Positions 1 through 5,043 of a stretch of DNA of 5,043 nucleotides are shown one piece after another. Each line of letters opens with the position of its first letter. Position 1 is the stretch's first letter. Under the pieces are notes generated by a model. That model was not told the DNA's origin, ran no database searches, and saw only the letters and a program-made list of their open reading frames with translations. The position numbers were made by a program, and so were the translations under genes. The stretch is taken from positions 1,837-6,879 of the forward strand of contig PLXD01000660.1 of assembly GCA_003151295.1 (NCBI GenBank), read 5' to 3'. The stretch is from Chitinophagaceae bacterium (GTDB taxonomy: Bacteria > Bacteroidota > Bacteroidia > Chitinophagales > Chitinophagaceae).

Positions 1-260
1 CCGGCGGGGTGTAAACTCAGCGCTACCCCGTTCATGAACACCGTTTCGCCCCATTCCAGGGATTGGTAGAAATGATCGCCGAGACGCAGTTGCAGGAGGG
101 GAATGCAGTCGCGATGAGATAGATAATGCCGGCTGCCTGCGCGTGCATGATCGCTATGAGCATGGGTGATGACGGCCCTTTCGACCGGTTGCCAGGGGTC
201 GATGTAAAAATCGCCTTGCGCGCAATAGATGCCTTTCTCTGTAAATTGGAGGAGTGCCAT
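1..260 (-). CDS. Ligase-associated DNA exonuclease, metallo-beta-lactamase fold (5' part only, runs off left edge)
   Basis: The first 86 codons of a minus-strand gene are present; the rest lies beyond the left edge. The reading frame opens with MALLQFTEKGIYC, then GDFYIDPWQPVERAVITH, and carries the metal-binding signature H33-A-H35-S-D37-H38 of the metallo-beta-lactamase superfamily. The visible part ends in SLHPAG, where the next conserved metal-ligand region (HPAGH) would begin. The GDFYIDPW and HAHSDHAR blocks match my memory of the ligase-associated exonuclease family, which is encoded beside an ATP-dependent DNA ligase and a Lhr-type helicase in many bacteria. A ligase gene would therefore be expected just left of the window (inference). 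The start is the ATG at 260-258, because an in-frame TGA lies 27 bases upstream and no other ATG intervenes. It begins 35 bases after the preceding gene's stop, consistent with co-transcription. The family call is fairly sure; the catalytic core cannot be judged from this fragment. Confidence 0.85.
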   Translation of the reverse strand, partial: MALLQFTEKGIYCAQGDFYIDPWQPVERAVITHAHSDHARAGSRHYLSHRDCIPLLQLRLGDHFYQSLEWGETVFMNGVALSLHPA

Positions 261-295
261 CCTTACGAAGTTACGAAATCAGGCAGCGTTTTGTA

Positions 296-1630
296 TCACC
301 GGTTCGCATCCGGCGAGGCAGGCGATTTTTTGGGACCGTTGGTGTCGAACAGTTCGTGATCTCCCGCCTGGAGAAAATACAATTTCTTGTTCTCAAGATA
401 ATCCAGCACCATATTCTGGCGGTTCAGGAAAACCGGTTGGATATCAAAATCATTGAACACCTTGTATTTTTTTTCACCGATACTGCCGTTGATGCCGGCG
501 CCATACTGCAGGAGTAATTTGGCGAACCGGTAGGTGGTCTCATATCCCCGGAATACCATATCGCTGGGCCTGGAAAAAAAGTGGGTCTTAAAATCCTGCG
601 TGATCGAACCGACAAGATTGTCGGCCGGGTTCATATAAAAGGGTGTGCTATACAGGATATCTTCATCGCTATACTCCGGCTTGGAGAAATCGCCGATATT
701 ATCCCAATTGGGCATGCCGATGATGATCGTATGATAGGTTTTGTTGAGGGAGCTGATCTGCTGGCAGAGGCGCAAGCCGAAATTCTCATCCAGGCTGCCG
801 GCAATGCAAATGGTTTTACGGTTGCTGTCCAGCGAGGGCAGGAGTTTGTTCGCATCAAAATTTTCATCCAGGTTGACAACCTTAATTTTCAGCGGGACCG
901 AAGCCGTCGTTTTGCCGATGTCGGTGAAGTATCGCAGAAGCCTGTCCTCCTGCGCTCCATTTTTGCGGAACAGCACGATGGGGCGGGTGGGGTAGTTCTT
1001 TTGCAGAAATTTATAGATCCCCTCGCAATGGGTTTTAAGGGTGGAGTTCAGGATGACGAGTTCCGGATTGTCAGTGATGCCTCCGTCATTGGGGAAATTC
1101 GCATTAATGAAAGGAATGTGTTTATGGGATGCTGCATTTGCCAATTGCTGCAACTCTCCGTTCTCGACCAGGCCGATGATCAGCCCGGTATTTTGAAATT
1201 CAGGGCTGTGCACGACATCCGCGATGCTTTGGGTGGCCGAGCGGGTATCCTAGAGCCGGACATCCAGCTTCACCTGTTCCTTCTGCAGCGAATCGAGGGC
1301 CAGTTGGGCGCCCTCATAAAACTCCAGGCCCGGGTTCAGGAATTTCGGGAAATTGTTATCATACCGGTAAATACCCGCTGCGTCGAAAGCAGAATCCAGG
1401 AATAGGGGCGCAAAGATCGCTACCTGATAGATAGTTGGCGTATCTGCCGGGATCTGGGGCATCCTCTGTGCAGGAATCATGGTTTGGCTTTGGGTCTGAG
1501 TTTGGGTCTGCACCGGTGTCTGAGGTTTAGACTGAGACTGCTGCGGCGTCGCCGGAGTTTGGGCACTGATTACCGGGCTAAGGGCCGATAACAGGAGGGG
1601 CAACAGGAAATATCGGAATTTGTTTTTCAT
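296..1630 (-). pseudogene. Secreted type 1 periplasmic-binding-fold protein (ABC-transporter substrate-binding-like), interrupted by an in-frame amber codon
   Basis: One reading frame of 444 codons runs from ATG 1630-1628 to TGA 298-296, broken only by TAG at 1252-1250 (codon 127). Residues 1-23 form a Sec signal peptide (basic MKNKFR, hydrophobic core, VISA) with likely cleavage before Gln24. Residues 24-50 are a Gln/Thr/Pro-rich linker. From about residue 65 the protein looks like a type 1 periplasmic binding fold: IYQVAIFAPLFLDSAF, then FYEGAQLALDSL, then after the amber GLIIGLVENGELQQLAN, IPFINANFPN and a second lobe with TICIAGSLDENF and TIIIGMPNW. Homologues are often annotated as amino-acid ABC transporter substrate-binding protein, or as a LysM protein with a receptor-like ligand-binding region; true ligand unknown. 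It sits 42 bases after guaA and 35 before the exonuclease gene. Apart from the amber I see no lesion, so decay is very recent or the base is wrong. Restart at an internal GTG (1213) would lack the signal peptide and first strands. Confidence 0.85.
1481..1561 (-). repeat. Low-complexity Gln/Thr/Pro-rich coding repeat
   Basis: This segment encodes residues 24-50 of the periplasmic-binding-fold protein, directly after its signal peptide, and is almost entirely Q, T, P, S and A (for example PVQTQTQTQSQT). At DNA level a 10-base word, tttgggtctg on the plus strand, occurs at 1489-1498 and again at 1501-1510, giving a 12-base tandem period with degenerate copies alongside. It probably forms a flexible periplasmic linker and may vary in length between strains through repeat slippage; that variation is inferred, not seen. 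Confidence 0.6.
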
Positions 1631-1651
1631 CCGTTGTTTTTCGACTTTATT

Positions 1652-1670
1652 GTCAGGTACGATTCCTGAC
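1652..1670 (-). other. Short perfect inverted repeat (possible mRNA hairpin) between guaA and the next gene
   Basis: GTCAGG, a 7-base loop and CCTGAC form a perfect 6-base-pair stem that starts two bases beyond the guaA stop codon. On the minus strand, the coding direction here, it is followed by AATAAAG rather than a T run, so it does not look like a classical intrinsic terminator. It could be a transcript-stabilising or partial-termination hairpin inside the putative operon, or chance. Confidence 0.3.
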
Positions 1671-1672
1671 TT

Positions 1673-3205
1673 TTATTCCCATTCGATCGTGGCCGGCGGC
1701 TTGCTGCTGATATCATACACGACTCGGTTGATGCCTTTTACGTTGTTGATGATTTCATTGGAGATATCGGCCAAAAAGGAATAAGGTAAATGGGCCCAGT
1801 CTGCTGTCATTCCATCCACCGAAGTCACGGCCCGCAGGGCCACCGTAAACTCGTAGGTACGTTCGTCACCCATTACGCCGACACTTTTCACCGGCAAAAG
1901 AATGGCCCCCGCCTGCCAGACACTGGAATACAGGTTATGATCCTTTAAGCCTTTTGTATATACATGATCTGCTTCCTGCAATAGTCTCACTTTTTCTTCA
2001 TTGACCTCGCCCAGGATACGGATAGCCAGTCCCGGTCCGGGGAAGGGATGGCGTTGCAACATGTCCTCCGGGATGCCCAGTTCATGTCCCACCCGCCGCA
2101 CTTCGTCCTTAAAAAGGAACCGAAGGGGTTCTACCAGCTCCAGATGCATCGTCGCAGGCAGGCCGCCTACGTTGTGATGCGACTTGATGGTCACGGAAGG
2201 GCCGTGCACCGAGATGCTTTCAATTACGTCGGGATAGATCGTGCCCTGTCCCAGCAGTCCTACCCCTTCTATTTTACCCGCTTCTTCCTGGAATATATCT
2301 ATGAATAGCCGGCCGATCGTCTTACGTTTCGTTTCCGGATCCGTCTGGCCTTTCAGCTCGCGATAGAACAGATCCTTCGCATCGACGCCTTTTACATTCA
2401 GCCCGATCTTCTGATAGGTATCCAACACCTGTTGGAACTCATTCTTTCGAAGCACTCCATTGTCAACGAAGACCCCATACAATCGGTCCCCGATCGCCTT
2501 GTGAATCAGGGTAGCCGCCACGGTCGAGTCGACTCCGCCGCTGAGGGCCATGATCACTTTGCGCTCGCCGATCTGCGCTTTTAACTGTGCCACCGTATCG
2601 CCGACGAAATGGGCCGGTGTCCAATCCCGGGCGCATCCGCAGATCGTTACCAGGAAATTGGTCAGCATTTTCTTCCCTTCTATCGAATGATAGACCTCCG
2701 GGTGGAATTGGAGGCAATAGAGGGGATATTTATCTCCTGTTTTTGAGAAAGCGGCATAGGGGATATTTTCTGTGGTTGCCAGCACCTCGAAGCCTACCGG
2801 TAGCTCTAATATGGTATCGGCATGGCTCATCCATACCTGAGAGCGTTCCATTACTTCCTGCAAAAGAACATCTTCTTTCTCTTTATGCAAGAGGGCGCGG
2901 CCGTATTCTCTTTTGCTGCTGCTCTGCACGCGTCCGCCGAACTGTTTGGCTGCCAACTGGGCCCCATAACAGATCCCCAAAACGGGCAGTCTACTGTGTA
3001 ATTCGCTGATATTCACCAAAGGTGCATTGGCATCATTCACAGAAAAAGGGGAGCCGGAGAGGATGATCCCTTTCAGCTCCGGTCCGAATTCGATCGGCTT
3101 GTGGTAGGGAATGATCTCGCAATAGACGTTAGCCTCGCGTACAGCTCTGGCAATCAATTGAGTATATTGCGATCCAAAGTCGAGGATCAAAATCTTTTCG
3201 GTCAT
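1673..3205 (-). CDS. guaA: GMP synthase [glutamine-hydrolysing]
   Basis: This cytosolic enzyme makes GMP from XMP, ATP and glutamine, the last step of guanine nucleotide synthesis. The 510 residues are full length for single-chain bacterial GuaA. The class I glutamine amidotransferase domain (about 1-190) opens with [16 protein letters not shown] and has the nucleophile Cys79 in GICYG plus His168 and Glu170 in FHPE. The ATP-pyrophosphatase domain follows, with its P-loop SGGVDS at 222-227, the DNG strand near 248-250, and GQGTIYPD at 319-326. The C-terminal dimerisation and XMP-binding part contains [15 protein letters not shown] (386-400) and ends with the conserved KPPATIEWE. All catalytic motifs are intact. 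I chose ATG 3205-3203 because the amidotransferase strand starts four residues later; the frame stays open to an upstream ATG at 3244 but those 13 residues ([13 protein letters not shown]) resemble nothing in the family. It is divergent from the lipoprotein gene and first in a probable minus-strand operon. Confidence 0.97.
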   Translation of the reverse strand: MTEKILILDFGSQYTQLIARAVREANVYCEIIPYHKPIEFGPELKGIILSGSPFSVNDANAPLVNISELHSRLPVLGICYGAQLAAKQFGGRVQSSSKREYGRALLHKEKEDVLLQEVMERSQVWMSHADTILELPVGFEVLATTENIPYAAFSKTGDKYPLYCLQFHPEVYHSIEGKKMLTNFLVTICGCARDWTPAHFVGDTVAQLKAQIGERKVIMALSGGVDSTVAATLIHKAIGDRLYGVFVDNGVLRKNEFQQVLDTYQKIGLNVKGVDAKDLFYRELKGQTDPETKRKTIGRLFIDIFQEEAGKIEGVGLLGQGTIYPDVIESISVHGPSVTIKSHHNVGGLPATMHLELVEPLRFLFKDEVRRVGHELGIPEDMLQRHPFPGPGLAIRILGEVNEEKVRLLQEADHVYTKGLKDHNLYSSVWQAGAILLPVKSVGVMGDERTYEFTVALRAVTSVDGMTADWAHLPYSFLADISNEIINNVKGINRVVYDISSKPPATIEWE

Positions 3206-3275
3206 GGTGCTGCGAAGGTAAATAAGAGTTGGCAGATAACCCATCTATCCGGTAACCTCTTTGCCGAACCTGCGT

Positions 3276-3308
3276 CAAATGAATAAAAGTTCCTATTTTG
3301 TAAAACAA
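3276..3308 (-). promoter_or_regulatory. Candidate Bacteroidota-type promoter for guaA
   Basis: On the minus strand, TTG (3308-3306) is followed after 22 bases by TTCATTTG (3283-3276). The Bacteroidota consensus is TTG, about 17-23 bases, then TAnnTTTG; here five of the six fixed positions of the -7 element match. It would give guaA a leader of roughly 65 bases. The match is imperfect and could be chance in a 113-base spacer. No comparably spaced element was found for the divergent lipoprotein gene; the nearest -7-like word is TATTTTG at 3294-3300, one base short of consensus and without a suitably placed TTG. Confidence 0.25.
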
Positions 3309-3318
3309 TTGTTCCAAC

Positions 3319-4044
3319 ATGAAAAAATACCTGTTCCTTTTAACCGCTGTTTCCTTCGTCCTCGGTTCCTGCGAGAACTATTTCGGTAAACGGGTCCGGG
3401 GTAATGGGATCATCAGGACGGAAGAGAGAAGTATAAGCTCTTTTAAAAGCATAGAGGTGAGCGGTGATGAGAATGTTTATATTTCCCAGGGGGAGTCGGC
3501 TTCGCTGAAGATCGAGGGGGATGAAAACCTCCTTCCTTTTATCGAGGTCTCCCAGGAAGGTGACAAGATATATGTACGGATTAAACGCGGCTATAACATC
3601 CAACCTACAGGCGAGCTGCGTGTCTATGCCAAGGCGCCGGTATTCAGGAGTATCGATGTGTCCGGGGCCGGCAATATTATTGGCGAAAGCAAGATCATCA
3701 ATCCTGAAAACCTGGAGATGCATGTCAGCGGCGCCGGCGACATCAAAATGGAATTGGATGCTCCGGGGGTCAAGGCGGAAATATCGGGCAGCGGATCTAT
3801 CTATTTAAAAGGACAGACCCGTGATGTCGAGCTCGGGCTTTCAGGCGCGGGGCATGCGCACTGTTTCGACCTTCAGGCGGAAAATACAAAAGTGGATATC
3901 TCCGGCGCAGGCGATGCGGAAGTCTATGCCAGCGTAAAACTCGATGCCGAAGTGAGTGGCGCGGGAAGTGTAAGCTATAAAGGCAATGCTGCAAACGTGA
4001 ACCAGCATGTGAGCGGGGCCGGCAGTATAAAGAAGGCGGATTGA
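3319..4044 (+). CDS. DUF2807 / head GIN domain lipoprotein
   Basis: A 241-residue predicted lipoprotein. Residues 1-17 are a short lipoprotein signal (MKKYLFLLTAVSFVLGS) with lipobox L15-G-S-C18, so Cys18 should be acylated and the mature protein anchored in a membrane facing the periplasm or the surface. The body shows the head GIN pattern: RSISSFKSIEVSG (38-49), a strand-rich first part, then SGAG or SGSG turns at residues 115, 137, 156, 175, 195, 213 and 232, spaced 18-22 residues. That spacing suggests one turn per rung of a beta-solenoid-like fold, as known for this family. No enzymatic residues are evident and the biological role of such proteins is unclear; they are common, often multi-copy, in Bacteroidota. 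The ATG at 3319 is chosen because it directly precedes the signal peptide; there is no clear Shine-Dalgarno site. It is divergent from guaA and appears monocistronic. Confidence 0.9.
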   Translation: MKKYLFLLTAVSFVLGSCENYFGKRVRGNGIIRTEERSISSFKSIEVSGDENVYISQGESASLKIEGDENLLPFIEVSQEGDKIYVRIKRGYNIQPTGELRVYAKAPVFRSIDVSGAGNIIGESKIINPENLEMHVSGAGDIKMELDAPGVKAEISGSGSIYLKGQTRDVELGLSGAGHAHCFDLQAENTKVDISGAGDAEVYASVKLDAEVSGAGSVSYKGNAANVNQHVSGAGSIKKAD

Positions 4045-4065
4045 GCCAGCAATCAACTGATAATT

Positions 4066-4098
4066 TTCTTACATGATATGGAGTAAGAACATTTTTTC
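4066..4098 (+). terminator. Probable rho-independent terminator after the head GIN gene
   Basis: TTCTTAC (4066-4072) and GTAAGAA (4083-4089) form a perfect 7-base-pair stem with a 10-base loop, followed by CA and six Ts at 4092-4097. It begins 22 bases after the stop codon at 4042-4044. The stem has only two G-C pairs, so it would be a weak terminator. The T run is only on the plus-strand side, so it suits the upstream gene and not the minus-strand relic. Confidence 0.45.
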
Positions 4099-4209
4099 TA
4101 ATAATTTATTATGTTGATGGCTTTTAACGTATCTGCTAAAGTATTTTATAGATCAAAAAGTTTTTTCGGCAAAAAATCCTTTGTTGAATGTTCAAACAGT
4201 TTAGCTAAA

Positions 4210-4471
4210 TCAGGAATGTTGTATATACATATCCGGTGTCATGATAGCCAGCTTTCTTAAAATATAGTAAACATTTGGGGCTTTAAAGGAACCTATCAAT
4301 GGTTTAATGGTTGGAGTGAGTTCTTCAGGACTGGCAGGATGTTTATTGTCTGAAAGCGTTTTAAAAAAATTCTCGACGAGTTCAGATAGGCTTCTGTCTC
4401 TGGTATATGCGTAATTTTTGGCTTTTTGAATGACATTCCGATCTATATTAAGGCTCCCTTAACTTTATTTT
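4210..4471 (-). pseudogene. Toxin-antitoxin relic: DUF6364-type antitoxin joined to the tail of a PIN-domain toxin
   Basis: The minus-strand frame from 4458 to the TGA at 4212-4210 reads SLNIDRNVIQKAKNYA, then RSLSELVENFFKTLSD, then TPTIKPLIGSFKAPN. This is the layout of the DUF6364 family, ribbon-helix-helix-like antitoxins paired with VapC PIN-domain ribonucleases: a short strand, a helix with KAKxYA, the SLSELVENYxK helix and a GSFKAP toxin-binding region. No ATG precedes it in frame. Just upstream, a +1 frame reads KIKL (4471-4460), the expected N-terminus, so a one-base frameshift lies near 4456-4460. After GSFKAPN the frame continues with YYIL and RKLAIMTPDMYIQHS before the stop. This looks less like an antitoxin end than like the final strand and helix of PIN toxins, where a K-I-P-V-x-T-P-E-x-F-L pattern is usual. 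I infer that an internal deletion removed the antitoxin end and most of the toxin. The antitoxin call is fairly good; the toxin tail is tentative. Confidence 0.65.
4448..4462. repeat. Perfect 6-bp inverted repeat with 3-bp spacer
   Basis: TTAAGG, CTC, CCTTAA. It lies over the frameshifted N-terminal codons of the antitoxin relic and 24 bases upstream of the next plus-strand gene's ATG. On the plus strand it is followed by CTTTATTTTT, so it could act as a weak hairpin terminator. A ribbon-helix-helix operator is another possibility, though its position inside the antitoxin's early codons argues against that. It may also be chance in AT-rich DNA. Confidence 0.3.
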
Positions 4472-4486
4472 TCCGATCTTCCCCTC

Positions 4487-5043
4487 ATGCGGAAATTTTC
4501 CACCCTTTTTGTCCTGTTACTCGCAGCTTGCTGGGTCATTCCGGCACAAACATTAAATTCCGTTAGGACAGTAATTTCTAAGGAAGCATTTATCAACCAG
4601 ATTTTCCGGACGGTCGTCGACAGCAGCTTTACGACTTACCTGTTATTAGTAAACGCTTATCCCTGCAGTTTTGTAAAATTCGAGTACGACGAATGGGTGA
4701 AGTATACTTTACGGGAAGAAGTCCCTATTTATGTGCTCAATGAACTGGCCGGCAAATCCTTTGCAGACAGAAGCCCCTGTTCCTGGCAGCCCGATCTTCT
4801 CACTCATGCCATTTGCATCAACGAGGAAAAAGTCGATTCCGTGCTGGACCCGGATTGGCTGAATCCTTCTTCACTGAATGCTGCCGCGCTGAAACCAGGC
4901 AGACCCAATCCTGCCGCCCTGAAAGCCTGGCTCCATCTTCCCCCTGAACAGCGGATTGTATTTTATTTTTCCAGACCCTTGTTCACGGCTGACGGCAACT
5001 ATGCGATCCTGGACATGGATTACCGGTGCGATAACCGCCTTTG
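4487..5043 (+). CDS. Secreted protein of unknown function (5' part only, runs off right edge)
   Basis: The frame is open from ATG 4487 to the right edge, giving 185 complete codons without a stop. Residues 1-20 form a signal peptide (MRKFSTLFVLLLAACWVIPA) with likely signal peptidase I cleavage before Gln21, in line with the Ala-Gln junction common in Bacteroidota. A lipobox-like L12-A-A-C15 is also present, but the hydrophobic stretch continues past it, so a lipoprotein is less likely. The mature part has no domain I can name. It contains VPIYVLNELAG (about 86-96), a helix-rich middle with the near-repeat SSLNAAALKPG and NPAALKAW, and, near the edge, IVFYFSRPLFTADGNYAILD followed by MDYRCDNRL. 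That last block looks like a beta-hairpin seen in uncharacterised Bacteroidetes secreted proteins (from memory, not certain). The start is chosen because the signal peptide begins exactly there. The gene directly abuts the toxin-antitoxin relic, with no recognisable promoter or Shine-Dalgarno site. Confidence 0.75.
   Translation, partial: MRKFSTLFVLLLAACWVIPAQTLNSVRTVISKEAFINQIFRTVVDSSFTTYLLLVNAYPCSFVKFEYDEWVKYTLREEVPIYVLNELAGKSFADRSPCSWQPDLLTHAICINEEKVDSVLDPDWLNPSSLNAAALKPGRPNPAALKAWLHLPPEQRIVFYFSRPLFTADGNYAILDMDYRCDNRL

Larger units (their letters stand above)
4045..4486. other. AT-rich stretch without an intact gene
   Basis: The 442 bases between the head GIN gene and the next plus-strand gene have no intact coding sequence I can support. 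Hand counts of 60-base blocks give about 25-38% G+C, against 48% in a block of the head GIN gene and 65% in a block of guaA. It contains a likely terminator at its left end, a toxin-antitoxin relic on the minus strand in its right half, and a small inverted repeat near the right end. Between 4099 and 4209 I see no assignable feature, only a short protein-like minus-strand frame with a stop in it. The base composition and the relic suggest horizontally acquired DNA in decay. Confidence 0.7.

Noticed and set aside
467..474. A8 run (T8 on the plus strand) in the binding-fold gene as a phase-variation site
   Set aside because: The frame is intact through it and encodes a plausible EKKYK; one homopolymer of this length alone is not evidence of switching.
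296..1213. Separate downstream gene starting at GTG 1213
   Set aside because: It would begin in the middle of the binding fold without a signal peptide and is in the same frame as the upstream part, so a single gene with an amber codon is the simpler reading.
581..1405. Long open frame (274 codons) on the plus strand, opposite the binding-fold gene
   Set aside because: It is a complementary-strand shadow: the minus strand has a signal peptide, family-like motifs and good continuity, while the plus translation shows no recognisable motif and no sensible start context.
2587..3009. Open frame of 140 codons on the plus strand within guaA
   Set aside because: It lies wholly opposite conserved GuaA coding sequence, and its Arg/Pro-rich translation is typical of an antisense shadow in G+C-rich DNA.
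3206..3244. Upstream ATG at 3244 as the start of guaA
   Set aside because: It would add 13 residues ([13 protein letters not shown]) not found in GuaA proteins; the ATG at 3205 gives the standard N-terminus [16 protein letters not shown].
3206..3318. Purine-sensing riboswitch or guaA leader element
   Set aside because: The 113-base spacer shows no conserved riboswitch core or anti-terminator that I can recognise.
3340..3723. Open frame of 127 codons on the minus strand within the head GIN gene
   Set aside because: It is opposite the well-supported lipoprotein gene, without a signal, motif or separate promoter.
4111..4260. 49-codon plus-strand open frame (MLMAFNVSAKVFYR...) in the AT-rich stretch
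   Set aside because: It overlaps the toxin-antitoxin relic in antisense, has no ribosome-binding site, and its translation matches nothing I know; most likely a chance frame.

Overview
The window looks like chromosomal DNA from a member of the Bacteroidota, most likely the Chitinophagaceae or a close relative. The reasons are the gene content (guaA beside a periplasmic-binding-fold protein and a ligase-associated exonuclease; a 'head GIN' DUF2807 lipoprotein), signal peptides ending in Ala-Gln, the absence of strong Shine-Dalgarno sites, and short A-rich leaders. No rRNA, tRNA, CRISPR array, complete insertion sequence or replication origin is visible.

Minus-strand half (1-3205). Transcription runs right to left: guaA (GMP synthase, 3205-1673), then 42 bases later a secreted type 1 periplasmic-binding-fold protein (1630-296), then 35 bases later the start of a metallo-beta-lactamase-fold, ligase-associated DNA exonuclease (260 to beyond the left edge). 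The tight spacing suggests one transcription unit. The middle gene is broken, as sequenced, by a single in-frame amber codon at 1250-1252. Reading frame and protein similarity continue on both sides, and the expected residue is probably Tyr, so this is either a very recent nonsense mutation or a one-base sequence error.

Divergent intergenic region and plus-strand half (3206-5043). A 113-base spacer separates guaA from a divergent lipoprotein gene (3319-4044) of the DUF2807 / head GIN family, built of SGAG repeats about 19 residues apart. A T-tailed hairpin follows it. Next comes an AT-rich 442-base stretch without an intact gene (4045-4486). On its minus strand it holds a decayed type II toxin-antitoxin locus: most of a DUF6364-type antitoxin, frameshifted near its N-terminus and lacking an ATG start, which appears joined in frame to the last residues of a PIN-domain (VapC-like) toxin by an internal deletion. 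The right end carries the first 185 codons of a secreted protein of unknown function (4487 to beyond the right edge).

The guaA, exonuclease and lipoprotein genes are ordinary for this phylum, and I see no evidence of a new biological system. The observations most worth checking are the amber codon and the toxin-antitoxin relic.
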